A DNA stretch of 64,000 nucleotides from Planctomycetia bacterium (GTDB lineage: Bacteria; Planctomycetota; Phycisphaerae; UBA1845; Fen-1342): assembly GCA_015709575.1 (NCBI GenBank), contig CP054190.1:3780616-3844615 (forward strand). The letters run 5' to 3'. The notes under the pieces were generated by a model. The model ran no database searches and was not told where the DNA came from. It saw nothing but the letters and a program-made list of their open reading frames with translations. Each line of letters begins with the position of its first letter. Within the stretch, counting starts at the first letter, position 1. Shown in pieces: positions 9,917 through 18,456 of the stretch. The position numbers were made by a program, and so were the translations under genes.

Positions 9917-10753
9917 TCAGGAAGCCGCGACCGCTGCGCGCATCGAGTAGGCATGCTCGGGACCGGGATACGTACCGGTCGCGATTTGCTGCACGTATTC
10001 CGCCATTGCGCTGCGCACGGTTTCGCCGAGTGAGGCCAGCACTGGCACGAAGCGCGGCGGGCGGGTTGCGCCCCAGCCGAGCAGGTCGTGCGTGACGACG
10101 ACGTGGCCGTCACACGCGGGTCCGGCGCCGCAGCCGATCACCGGGACGCTCACGGCCGCGACGACCGCGGAAGCCGCCTCGGCGGGCACGGCCTCAAGCA
10201 ACAGCATGGCGGCGCCGGCGCTTTCCATGCGGCGGGCGTCGGCCACCAGCTCGGCGACGGCGCCCTCGTCCCGCGCCTGGGCCTTGTACCCATCCGGGTT
10301 CAGCACGCTCTGCGGGCGCAGACCCAGGTGCGCAATGGTCTCGATGCCGGCGCGGGAGAGCTTGGCGACCAGGGCGTCATGCTGCGCCGCGGTTTCAAGC
10401 TTCACCGCGTCGCAGCCGGCATCGTCGCGGAAGCGCAGCGCCGCGCGGATGACGGCTTCGTTGCCGGCGCTCATGGACTCGAAGGGCATGTCGCCGACGA
10501 GGTAGACGTCGGGCGCGCCGCGCCGCACAGCCTCGGCCAGCGTGATCATGAGCGCCAGCGGGACGCTGCGCGTGTTGGGATGTCCGAGAATCACGGCGCC
10601 CATCGAGTCGCCGACCAGCAGGGAATGCACCCCGGCGGCCTGCGCGGCGACGGCGGTGGGGTGGTCATAGGCGGTGAGCATCGCGAATTTGCGCCGCTGC
10701 GACTTGCATTGGCGCAGAAAGGCGAGATCCACGCGATTCGAGTAGGCGGGCAT
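9917..10753 (-). CDS. panB: 3-methyl-2-oxobutanoate hydroxymethyltransferase
   Basis: First step of pantothenate synthesis: adds a hydroxymethyl group from methylene-tetrahydrofolate to alpha-ketoisovalerate. Family blocks are FAMLTAYDHPTA, LLVGDSMGAVILGHPNT (metal-binding Asp) and VYLVGDMPFESM, and later VKLETA and PVIGCGAGPACDGHVVV. The ATG at 10753 is chosen because GGAG lies 7 nt upstream and the family usually starts just before this point; the frame is open for another 50 codons without family similarity. Length 278 aa is normal. No panC or panD is in the window. birA follows downstream on the same strand. Confidence 0.95.
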   Translation of the reverse strand: MPAYSNRVDLAFLRQCKSQRRKFAMLTAYDHPTAVAAQAAGVHSLLVGDSMGAVILGHPNTRSVPLALMITLAEAVRRGAPDVYLVGDMPFESMSAGNEAVIRAALRFRDDAGCDAVKLETAAQHDALVAKLSRAGIETIAHLGLRPQSVLNPDGYKAQARDEGAVAELVADARRMESAGAAMLLLEAVPAEAASAVVAAVSVPVIGCGAGPACDGHVVVTHDLLGWGATRPPRFVPVLASLGETVRSAMAEYVQQIATGTYPGPEHAYSMRAAVAAS

Positions 10754-10950
10754 CGTTCGCTCCGGGTCCGGCCGCGAGTGCGCTCGCGGACGAACCAATC
10801 CTATCCGGTTATCACGGGGTCGTGTCGGCGTCCGGAAAAGCGCGCGACCGGCTGAAACGGCGGTCGGGGATTTCGTGCCCGGCGGCCTATCCAATACGCA
10901 CAATTGAGGGTGAAGGGTTGCAGCGCTGCGGCGCTGCGCGGGGGACCGGC

Positions 10951-12555
10951 GTGCACATCGAGACGGTTGACGTCTGCGTCATCGAGGGGGACGCGCAGCA
11001 GCGCGAAGGCCTCCACACCCAGTTGCGCGCTGCGCAATACAGCGTCGTGCTGGCGGAGGACGGCGTGGCCGGCCTGAGAGGGATCCGGCGGCACCACCCG
11101 CGGGTGGTGATCTGCGACCTGGCCCTGCCGGGGGTGGACGGGATCGAGATCGCCCGGCAGGTGCGCGCAGATCCGTGCCTGGAGGGAACATATTTCATCC
11201 TCGTGGCGGCGGCCAACTCGCGCGAAAACAAGCACTTGGCGCTGAACGTCGGCGTGGATGACTTTCTCGCCAAGCCGTTCGACAGCGACGAGCTGGCGGC
11301 CTGCGTACGGAACGGCATGCGCGTCCACCGGTTGCAGGAGCGCCTGCGCCGCGCGGCGCTGACGGACGGCCTGACCGGCCTTTGGAACCACAGCCACCTG
11401 CACAGCCTGCTGGATATCGAATTCGCGCGCGCGCGGCGCTACGGCGGAACGCTCTCGCTACTGATGCTCGACCTCGACCACTTCAAGGCGATCAACGACA
11501 CCTTCGGCCACGAGAACGGCAACCGCGTGCTGAGGGCGACCGCGCGGCACCTGAATCACTCGGTGCGCGACATCGACGTGGTGGCGCGGTACGGCGGGGA
11601 GGAGTTCGTGGTCGTATGTCCGCAGACCGGCGTCGATGACGCGCTGGTGCTGGCGGAGCGCATCCGAGCGGGACTGCCGCAGAAGGTGGCGCTGCCGGAG
11701 CTGCCGCAGCTTACGGCGACCTGCTCGGTGGGAGTCAGCTCCACGTCGGATTCGGGCGTGACCAGCGTCACCGACCTGATCAACCGGGCCGACCAGGCGC
11801 TCTACCAGGCCAAGCGCTGCGGGCGAAACCAGGTGGTGCGGGCGTCGGCGTTTGAGGGATTTCCGGTCCAGCCGGCGCAGCCGGACGAGGTGGAACGACT
11901 GCGGAAGCAGGTGGCCTCGCTGAGCCTGCAATCAAAGGACTTGTGCCTGCAATGCGTATGGGCGCTGGTGCAGGCGCTCGAGGCGCGGGACCCCTACACG
12001 GCGGCGCACTCGCGGAACGTCACGTTCTTCGTAAACCGACTGGTGGACGCGGGCAACTGGCCGGAGTCACTGCGGACGACGCTCTCAAACGCGGCGATGC
12101 TGCACGACCTGGGCAAGATCGGCGTGCCGGACAGCGTGATCGTGAAGAATTCGCCGCTGGCGCCGGACGAAGCGGCGCTGCTGCGCGACGTGCCGCAGAT
12201 GACCTGCCGCATCCTGGAGCCGCTGCGGGTGTTCGAGACCGAGTGCCTGATCATCCGCCACCTGCGGGAGCGGTTCGACGGCACGGGCGTGCCGCACGGA
12301 CTGAAGGGATCGAACATCCCGCTCGGCAGCCGGCTGCTGGCGATTGCCGAGGCGTTCGATTCCATGACCAGCGACCGCGTGCACCGCGTGCGGCGCTCGA
12401 TCGACGCAGCGGTGGCGGAGATTCAGGTGGAGGCCGGCCGGCACTTTGACCCCGAGCTGGCGGATCTGCTGGAGCGGTCGCTGCGGATGGATGAAAACGC
12501 ATGGCGCGAGCGGGTGGAGGCGGCCCGGCGGGCCAGCCCGATCCTTAGTTCCTGA
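10951..12555 (+). CDS. Response regulator with GGDEF and HD-GYP-like output domains
   Basis: A soluble signalling protein of about 534 aa with three domains. The REC domain (about 4-120) has its likely phospho-acceptor Asp56 in CDLALPG and the conserved Lys108 in FLAKPF. The GGDEF domain (about 135-295) carries an intact active motif YGGEEF near 214-219, so cyclic-di-GMP synthesis is plausible. The HD domain (about 330-515) has HDLGKIG at about 385-391 but GTGVP in place of the canonical GYP motif, so phosphodiesterase activity is uncertain. Start: GTG at 10951 gives a standard REC N-terminus; a TTG at 10918 with GAGGG 7 nt upstream is an equally serious alternative. No histidine kinase gene is adjacent. 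Confidence 0.9.
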   Translation: MHIETVDVCVIEGDAQQREGLHTQLRAAQYSVVLAEDGVAGLRGIRRHHPRVVICDLALPGVDGIEIARQVRADPCLEGTYFILVAAANSRENKHLALNVGVDDFLAKPFDSDELAACVRNGMRVHRLQERLRRAALTDGLTGLWNHSHLHSLLDIEFARARRYGGTLSLLMLDLDHFKAINDTFGHENGNRVLRATARHLNHSVRDIDVVARYGGEEFVVVCPQTGVDDALVLAERIRAGLPQKVALPELPQLTATCSVGVSSTSDSGVTSVTDLINRADQALYQAKRCGRNQVVRASAFEGFPVQPAQPDEVERLRKQVASLSLQSKDLCLQCVWALVQALEARDPYTAAHSRNVTFFVNRLVDAGNWPESLRTTLSNAAMLHDLGKIGVPDSVIVKNSPLAPDEAALLRDVPQMTCRILEPLRVFETECLIIRHLRERFDGTGVPHGLKGSNIPLGSRLLAIAEAFDSMTSDRVHRVRRSIDAAVAEIQVEAGRHFDPELADLLERSLRMDENAWRERVEAARRASPILSS

Positions 12556-12645
12556 GCCGCAGATGCCCACCCGATGGGGGCGTCGCGCAGGCACCCCAAT
12601 CGCGCACTTCAGCCCCGCCGAGAGACCGCCCGATATCCGTATACG

Positions 12646-13512
12646 ATGATCGCCCGCGCCGCCCCGGACCGCCTGATCACCTACGCCCTGTTCGGGACAG
12701 AGCCATTCTATCGACGGCACCTGCCGGCGCTGGTCCGCGCTCATCACACGCTCTTCCCTGAATGGCAACTGCGGATCATGCATGATGACTCGCTCGAGGC
12801 GGGCGAGTACGGCGCCGCGCTGCGCGCGATGGATCGCCAGGGGCTGCTGCGGCTGGAGCGCGTCAGCGCAGAGCTGCCGCCGCTGACGCTGGGGATGCTG
12901 TGGCGGATGAAGCCCTGCTGGGAGCCGGGGGTCCGATTCAATCTCTGTCGCGACGTGGACAGCCTGCCGACGCCGCGCGAGCGGCGCGCGGTGGAGACGT
13001 TCATCCGCAGCGGCGCCGCCGTGCATTGCATCAATGACCACCCGCTGCACACCAGCGCCATGATGGGCGGGCTGGTGGGGTTCCGCGCCGCCGAGTTCGT
13101 GCGCGTCAGCGGGTTGACCTGCTTCGACGACCTGGTAGCGCTCGGGGGCGGAGGCGGCTGCGAGCGTTGGCGCACCAAGGGCTATGACCAGACGGTGCTG
13201 TGCGAACACGTGTGGCCGCGGGTGTGCGGGGCGGCGTGCGTGCATCGGCTGCGGACGCCGCGAAGCTGGCCGACCAGCGAGCCGGTGGCGGCGATGCACC
13301 GGGTGATCGACGCCGGCGGCGGCGGCGCGGCGGAGTGTGAGCTGGCGCGCAAGGCCGATCGGCTTGCGCCGTTCATCGGGGCGGACGGTTATGACGTGGA
13401 GCCGGCGGTGACGTTCTATTCCGAAGTGATCGCCCCGGAACTGCTGGAGCGCATCCGCGCGTGCGAGGCGCCGGCGCCGGCGCTGCACGATCGGGTGGCG
13501 CGCTCCGCCTGA
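12646..13512 (+). CDS. Glycosyltransferase-like protein of unknown specificity
   Basis: About 288 residues. I do not recognise a close family, but the layout resembles GT-A enzymes: an N-terminal LITYALFGTEPFYRRHLP segment, a WQLRIMHDDSLEAG strand-loop, and a DxD-like motif in CRDVDSLPTPRER near residues 103-115. A later GYDQTVLCEHVWPR box follows. There is no signal peptide or membrane helix. It is the first of four close genes (two glycosyltransferase-like, two methyltransferases), which supports a role in building or decorating a glycan. The ATG at 12646 was picked as the start of recognisable structure; its ribosome site is weak. Confidence 0.66.
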   Translation: MIARAAPDRLITYALFGTEPFYRRHLPALVRAHHTLFPEWQLRIMHDDSLEAGEYGAALRAMDRQGLLRLERVSAELPPLTLGMLWRMKPCWEPGVRFNLCRDVDSLPTPRERRAVETFIRSGAAVHCINDHPLHTSAMMGGLVGFRAAEFVRVSGLTCFDDLVALGGGGGCERWRTKGYDQTVLCEHVWPRVCGAACVHRLRTPRSWPTSEPVAAMHRVIDAGGGGAAECELARKADRLAPFIGADGYDVEPAVTFYSEVIAPELLERIRACEAPAPALHDRVARSA

Positions 13513-13530
13513 GACGCCCCGGAGCCGAGC

Positions 13531-14151
13531 GTGAGCAACGCCCTGATCTTTCCCGAGCTGGACTGGAAGCGCGAAGGCGCGATCCACCGTCACGCGCCGG
13601 CCGAGCGCGCCGGCGCATTCAGTTGCCTCGACGGCGAGCAGACGGAACGCGAGTTCGTGCAAACCATCTTCACGCTGGCCTGGGCCACCAAGGCCCGGCG
13701 GATGCTGGAGACGGGCGTCGCGGGCGGGCTGACGACGCGCGCCCTGGCCCAGGCGGCGCGGCTCAACGGCGGCATCGTCACGGCGGTCGAAATGGAGTCG
13801 CGCTTTCTCCGCGAGGATTTCTTCGAACCGGAATATCGCGACGTGATCCGCAAGGTGCAGGCCGAGTCGCTCGATTTTCTCGCGACAACGAACGACGAGT
13901 TCGATTTTGTCTTTCTCGACACCGACCTCTATTGCCGCGCCCGCGAGCTGGAGCTGCTGCTGGAGCGCCGGCTGCTGACGCCCGGTGCGCTGGTGTGCGT
14001 ACACGACGCCAGCCGGTTCCGTGATGAGTACGTTCACGACGGGTCGCGCGAATTCTGGACGGCGTTTGAGGCGATGCGCCCGCGAATCGCGGCCGTAATC
14101 GAGATTCACCTGTCGCGCGGGCTGCTGATCCTGCAGCCGCTGCGGCCCTGA
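13531..14151 (+). CDS. Class I SAM-dependent methyltransferase (Methyltransf_24 type)
   Basis: About 206 residues. The SAM-binding motif I is MLETGVAGGLTTRALAQAA, followed by IVTAVEMES at the end of the second strand and FVFLDTDLYCRARELELL at motif IV, which is the pattern of the Methyltransf_24 family often found in glycan and antibiotic clusters. Later strands are GALVCVHDASR and GLLILQP. The start is GTG at 13531 with CCGGAG just upstream, 18 nt after the previous stop. The substrate is unknown; its position between glycosyltransferase-like genes suggests sugar methylation. Confidence 0.86.
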   Translation: MSNALIFPELDWKREGAIHRHAPAERAGAFSCLDGEQTEREFVQTIFTLAWATKARRMLETGVAGGLTTRALAQAARLNGGIVTAVEMESRFLREDFFEPEYRDVIRKVQAESLDFLATTNDEFDFVFLDTDLYCRARELELLLERRLLTPGALVCVHDASRFRDEYVHDGSREFWTAFEAMRPRIAAVIEIHLSRGLLILQPLRP

Positions 14152-14176
14152 TCAGCGCATTTCGAGAGGGCCACCC

Positions 14177-14848
14177 ATGTCCGTCACGCAGATATCCCCG
14201 GCCCGCTGGAGCCGCGCTCAGCAATGGGAGCTGTCGCTGTGGAGCGACCCGGCGGCGCGCCAGAGCGGCGACGATTGGAATCACTGGTGGCGCGAGCGAT
14301 TCGACCACTATTCCGCCCTTCCGACCGCGGTCGACTCCCTGATCGAATTGGGGTGCGGACCGTTCACCAACGCGCGGCTGATCCTGGAGCATTGCCGCGC
14401 AGCGCGGGTGGTCTGCTCGGACCCGCTGGCCGAGCGGTACGCGAGCATGCCGGATTGCTGGCTGGCGCAGGCGGCGGCCACGGGGCGGATCGAGCTGGAT
14501 ACGCACCCGATCGAGGAACTGCCGTTCGCCGATGGGTTGTTCGACGTGGTGGTGATGATCAACGTGCTGGATCACGTGCGCGACGGCGAGTTATGCCTCC
14601 GGCGGGCGACCGGGCTGGTGCGCCCGAACGGATGGCTGGTGCTGGGGCAGGATCTCTCCGACGACGAAGACATCCGCAACTTTCCTCATGACCTCGGGCA
14701 CCCGATCCGCCTTGCGCTCGAGGATGTGGAGCCGCACCTCATGGAGTTTGAACCGCATCTGCGCCGCGTGCTGCCGCGCGAGGAGGGGCGAAACCCGGAA
14801 GGGCACTACGCCACGCTGCTGTACATCGGCCGACGGAGAACCTCATGA
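14177..14848 (+). CDS. Class I SAM-dependent methyltransferase (Methyltransf_11 type)
   Basis: About 223 residues. Motif I is LIELGCGPFTNARLI, motif II VVCSDPLAERY, and the post-motif segment LPFADGLFDVVVMINVLDHV is characteristic of Methyltransf_11 enzymes; a LVRPNGWLVLGQDL strand follows. An AGAGGG ribosome site precedes the ATG. Its last four bases ATGA overlap the start of the next gene, so the two are translationally coupled. It is unrelated in motif style to the methyltransferase just upstream, which suggests two different methylation steps in the same pathway. Confidence 0.86.
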   Translation: MSVTQISPARWSRAQQWELSLWSDPAARQSGDDWNHWWRERFDHYSALPTAVDSLIELGCGPFTNARLILEHCRAARVVCSDPLAERYASMPDCWLAQAAATGRIELDTHPIEELPFADGLFDVVVMINVLDHVRDGELCLRRATGLVRPNGWLVLGQDLSDDEDIRNFPHDLGHPIRLALEDVEPHLMEFEPHLRRVLPREEGRNPEGHYATLLYIGRRRTS

Positions 14849-15618
14849 CCGCACCCGCCACGGCTGTCAGCCGCGCCGCCGCACGCCGCCCGCAGCGCCG
14901 CGTATTCCTGCGCACGCACCTGGGATTGGGCGATCACCTGGTGTGCAACGCGCTGGTGCGGCACGTCGCGCGGCGCGCCGCGGTGGTGCTGCCGGTCAAG
15001 CCGCACAACGCCGCCAGCGTTCAATTCATGCTGCGCGACGTGCCGGTTGAAGTCGTGCAGGCGAAGGACGACGCCGAGGCCGACGCGCTGGTCGCCGCGG
15101 CCCGCGGCCCGTCGGACGAGTTGCTCAACTACTGCTTCTTCGACGGAGATCGCAACGCGCAGTTCATGTGCACCGGCATTACGTTCGACAAGTTCATCTA
15201 TCTGCTGGCGGGACTGCCGCTCGGGGCACGCTATGCCGGATTCTGCGTGCAGCGCGACGCGCAGCGCGAACGGGCGCTGGCCGGGCGGCTCGCACCGGCG
15301 GATGGCGCGCCCTACGTCTTTGTTCACGAGGACCCGCAGCGCGGCTTTCGGCTCGACCCGGCCCGGATGCGCGGCGATCTTCCGATCGTGCGGCCGACCC
15401 CGGCACTGACGGACAATATCTTCGATTACGCCGGATTGATCGAAAACGCCGCGGAAGTGCACTGTTTTGACAGTTCCTTCGCGTTATTGGCGGATTACAT
15501 GGACCTCGGTCCGGGTCGGCGCTACCTGCACGGGTACGTGCGCACGTATCCTGATGTGCGGAATGGAGAACTGCTGAACCCGACCTATCGCGACACGGGC
15601 TGGATCCGCGTGGATTGA
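14845..15618 (+). CDS. Family 9-like glycosyltransferase (heptosyltransferase fold)
   Basis: About 257 residues. The start VFLRTHLGLGDHLVCNALVRHVA matches the GT9 opening pattern (glycine-rich GLGDHL loop after the first strand). The C-terminal half has YVFVHEDPQRGFRLD, LTDNIFDYAGLIENAAEVHCFDSSF, where a Ser in the DSS box takes the place seen in GT9 acceptor sites. It has no signal or membrane segment. It overlaps the preceding methyltransferase by ATGA. The protein is shorter than typical heptosyltransferases (about 330 aa), so it may be a divergent family member. It ends the glycan-like cluster. Confidence 0.7.
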   Translation: MTAPATAVSRAAARRPQRRVFLRTHLGLGDHLVCNALVRHVARRAAVVLPVKPHNAASVQFMLRDVPVEVVQAKDDAEADALVAAARGPSDELLNYCFFDGDRNAQFMCTGITFDKFIYLLAGLPLGARYAGFCVQRDAQRERALAGRLAPADGAPYVFVHEDPQRGFRLDPARMRGDLPIVRPTPALTDNIFDYAGLIENAAEVHCFDSSFALLADYMDLGPGRRYLHGYVRTYPDVRNGELLNPTYRDTGWIRVD

Positions 15619-15670
15619 CGCCGAGTGCTGTGGGATTGCGGGCGGTGTCGAGAACTGGCTGTGTTCGGGT

Positions 15671-15704
15671 GAAGCTGGGCTTCGCTGCGCTCAGCACCAG
15701 CCTA
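15671..15704. repeat. Imperfect palindromic intergenic element
   Basis: A short GC-rich palindromic stretch lies in the 123-nt gap between convergent genes. Outer arms GCTGG (15673-15677) and CCAGC (15696-15700) enclose GCTTCGCTGCGCTCAG. It has the look of an interspersed REP-type element or a transcription stop, but no second copy was seen in the window. Confidence 0.3.
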
Positions 15705-15741
15705 CAGTACGGCGCTCGGCAACAATCCGCGGAGCATTGGC

Positions 15742-16506
15742 CTACGGAGCGCCAGTGGGCGGAGCTGCCTCAGCGGCGGGCCGAGCGTCCTGCGCGGGCG
15801 AGGCGTCTTGAGCGGGCGAGGCGTCTTGAGCGGGTGGGGTGAGCTGCGCCGGCGACGCGATGGCGGGTGGGGTGGCGGCCGGCGCGGCGGGGGTAGCCGG
15901 GGAAGAGGGCGCGACGGAAGCCGGGGACAGGGGTGCGGCAGAGGCCGGAGCCGGGGGCGTTTCGAAGTCGATCGTGATGACCCGCCAGAGTTGATCCTTG
16001 CCGCGCTCGCAGATGAATCGAACGCCGGTGCGCGCCCGCGGGCCGGCGGGGATGCGGATTTGCACAAATCCGTCCACGTCGGCGCTGATGCGAGCGGCCT
16101 GTTCCAGCGGCATCTCGTCCACGTAGTAGCCCAGCAGCGCCGCCCAGCCCCCGATGGCGCGGACCGCGCCCTTCTGAATCGCGTCGCGGGTGGAGTGCCG
16201 CCCGGTCTGCTCGAGCATCGTGCGAACCAGCGCCTCGACGCGATCGACGGCCGCCAGGCGCTGCCGGATCACGCGCTCCAGCGCTTCGGCCTCGGCGGGT
16301 CGTCCCTCGGTCTTGAGGCGCTTCTGCTCGCGCAGGACGCGAACAACCGATCGGGCGGCGTCCTCGGGCGAACCCTGCTCGATGCGCACGTCCGGAGGCT
16401 CAACCGGCTCGCTGCCGCGGCAACCGGACAACAGCGCGACCAGCAGCAGCGGCGCCGACAACGCTATGGCGCGGCTCGCCCGCCTGAATCGCAGACCGCG
16501 AATCAT
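15742..16506 (-). CDS. Putative lipoprotein with Pro/Ala-rich repeat tail
   Basis: About 254 residues, function unknown. The N-terminus has a basic region, a hydrophobic core LSAPLLLVALL and the lipobox LSGC, so it should be lipidated and exported. Residues 30-165 are a helical, charged domain (RIEQGSPEDAARSVVRVL and following), then a short beta part with VRFICERGKDQLWRVITIDF. The last 75 residues are Ala, Pro and Ser, including three tandem SPAQDA units. The ATG overlaps the metG stop (ATGA at 16503-16506), so it is co-translated with metG; that coupling is odd because no functional link is evident. The ORF could be extended upstream inside metG, but the lipoprotein signal fixes the start. 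Confidence 0.78.
   Translation of the reverse strand: MIRGLRFRRASRAIALSAPLLLVALLSGCRGSEPVEPPDVRIEQGSPEDAARSVVRVLREQKRLKTEGRPAEAEALERVIRQRLAAVDRVEALVRTMLEQTGRHSTRDAIQKGAVRAIGGWAALLGYYVDEMPLEQAARISADVDGFVQIRIPAGPRARTGVRFICERGKDQLWRVITIDFETPPAPASAAPLSPASVAPSSPATPAAPAATPPAIASPAQLTPPAQDASPAQDASPAQDARPAAEAAPPTGAP
15786..15839. repeat. Three tandem 18-bp units coding for SPAQDA
   Basis: Three consecutive 18-nt copies at 15786-15803, 15804-15821 and 15822-15839. The first differs from the second at two positions and the third at two. They encode the repeated hexapeptide in the lipoprotein tail and keep the reading frame, so copy number could vary without breaking the gene. Confidence 0.85.
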
Positions 16507-18206
16507 GCAACGTCTCCCATGCAGCCGGGTTCGAGCTTGGCGAAAAGAATCTGCGGCTCGCCGAGCGCATGACCGGCAGGCAGCGGCTCGGGCAGGGCCC
16601 AGCGCAGATCGTCGGTGACGCCCAACTGGTGCAGCAGGCGCTGAGCAGCACCCGGCATGAACGGCGCGCACAGCACGGCCAGCACGCGCACCGCGTGGAT
16701 GCAGGCGTGCAGCGTGGCGGCGCACTGCGGCAGCGCGTCCTTGCGGGTGCGCCACGGCTCGCGCTGGCCGAAATAGAGGTTGCAATCGCGGGCGAAAGCC
16801 ATCAGTTCGTCCTGGGCGGCACGGTAGCGGTGACCCTCAATGTGCGCCCCGACGCGCTCCAGCGCCGCGACGCCGCGGGCGCGCAGCTCAGACTCGGCGG
16901 CGCCGGCCGCGGCGGGGTCCGGCACGCGCCGCTCGAAATACCGATCCACGAATGCCAGCGTGCGGTTGACGAAATTCCCCAGGGCCGCAACCAGCTCATT
17001 GTTGTTGCGGGCGACGAAATCCTGCGGATCGAAGGCCGAGCGGGCGGACTCGGGGGCGATCGCTGTCAGGTAGTAGCGCAGGGCGTCCGGGTCCAGCCCC
17101 TTGCGGACATACTCCTCGACCCACACCGGCGACTGCTCCGGCGTCGTGCTCTTGCTGATCTTGCGGATCTCGCCCGAGGCGGGGTCGCGGTAGTTCACGA
17201 AGTTATTTGCGACGACCGCGCTCGGCAGTGAGATGGTGGCCTCGGCCATCAGCATGGCCGGCCAGATCAGCGTGTGAAAGACGGTGTTGTCCTCGCCGAT
17301 GAAGTGCACGATCTCCGAATCGGGGTCGCACCACCAGCGCTTCCAGCCGTTCTCATCCCCGTCCCGCCGGGCGCACAGAGCGGCCGTGAAAGAGACGTAG
17401 CCGATGGGCGCGTCGAACCAGACGAACAGCACCTTGCCGCGCGCCTCGGGATCCTCCAGCGGGACGGGAATGCCCCAAGCGATGTCGCGGGTCATGGCCC
17501 GCTCGGGCAGACCCTGCTTGATCTGTCCCAGCGCGAAATTCAGCACGTGCGAACGCCAGGAATCCCGCTTGGATTCGAGCCATTCGGCGAGCCGCTTCTC
17601 GAAATCCGCCAGGCGCAGGTACCAATGCGTGGTTTCGCGGACGACCGCCCGCTCGCCGGTGATCTCGCTGACGGGGTTGATGAGCAGCAGCGGATCGATC
17701 AAGCGGCCGCATTGCTCGCACTGATCGCCCTTGGCGCGCGGGCTGCCGCAATCGGGGTGGTGGCAGGTGCCGCGAACATAGCTGTCCGGCAGAAAGCGCT
17801 CGGCGCGAGGGTCGTAGAGCTGCTTGACCGAGCGCTTCGTGAAGTACCCCTGCTCGTAGATCTTCAGGAAAAAGGCCTGGCTCATGCGCTCGTGGCGCTC
17901 GACAAAGCCGGGCTGGTGCGTGCCGCCGTAGACGTCGAAGGCGATCCGCAGCCCCTCGAAGGAGCGGCGCTGGCTGTCGTGGTAGTGCGAGCTGACTTCC
18001 TGCGGCGTGCGGCCCTCGCTCAGGGCCTTGATCTCGATCGACACGCCGTTGTCGTCGCTGCCGCAGACGAAGCAGACTTCATGCCCGCGGGCGCGCTGGT
18101 AGCGAACGAAGATGTCGGCCGGGAGGTACGCGCCGGCGATGTGCCCGACGTGCAGCCGCCCGTTTGAGTAAGGCAACCCCGATGTGACCAGATACCGCTT
18201 CGACAC
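16503..18206 (-). CDS. metG: Methionyl-tRNA synthetase
   Basis: Charges tRNA-Met. The HIGH-type motif is LHVGHIAGAYLPADIF near residues 18-33, the adenylate-loop motif KISKS is intact, and a zinc-knuckle-like stretch has CHHPDC and CEQC near residues 148-167. The anticodon-binding helical domain follows with NFVNRTLAFVDRYFE. Length 567 aa, without the C-terminal tRNA-binding domain seen in some longer forms. The start is GTG at 18206 with GGAG 7 nt upstream. Its stop overlaps the lipoprotein gene by ATGA. It diverges from scpB across a 250-nt gap that should hold both promoters. Confidence 0.97.
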   Translation of the reverse strand: MSKRYLVTSGLPYSNGRLHVGHIAGAYLPADIFVRYQRARGHEVCFVCGSDDNGVSIEIKALSEGRTPQEVSSHYHDSQRRSFEGLRIAFDVYGGTHQPGFVERHERMSQAFFLKIYEQGYFTKRSVKQLYDPRAERFLPDSYVRGTCHHPDCGSPRAKGDQCEQCGRLIDPLLLINPVSEITGERAVVRETTHWYLRLADFEKRLAEWLESKRDSWRSHVLNFALGQIKQGLPERAMTRDIAWGIPVPLEDPEARGKVLFVWFDAPIGYVSFTAALCARRDGDENGWKRWWCDPDSEIVHFIGEDNTVFHTLIWPAMLMAEATISLPSAVVANNFVNYRDPASGEIRKISKSTTPEQSPVWVEEYVRKGLDPDALRYYLTAIAPESARSAFDPQDFVARNNNELVAALGNFVNRTLAFVDRYFERRVPDPAAAGAAESELRARGVAALERVGAHIEGHRYRAAQDELMAFARDCNLYFGQREPWRTRKDALPQCAATLHACIHAVRVLAVLCAPFMPGAAQRLLHQLGVTDDLRWALPEPLPAGHALGEPQILFAKLEPGCMGDVA

Positions 18207-18456
18207 CGCACCGCTCCGTCCGATCGCGCCATGCGCGGCGCGATGGTACGCGCGTCGAACAGGGGACGCAAACGGCCGCAGCGCATGGAATCCGGTCGCG
18301 TGCGCCTGACCACCCGCACCGGCAATTCGGGGAAAGACGCTGGACCGTCATCGCAACGGCTGGTAGGATCTCCCGACGGCTCAAACCATACTTTGGGTTG
18401 CCAGGTACGGTCGCATGCGTGTCGCGATCGTGCGGCGACTCGGGGAGAATGGCGTC

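Noticed and set aside
12085..14109. A 674-codon minus-strand open frame across three plus-strand genes
   Set aside because: It spans the HD domain, the glycosyltransferase-like gene and a methyltransferase gene, all supported by motifs; its own translation is low-complexity.
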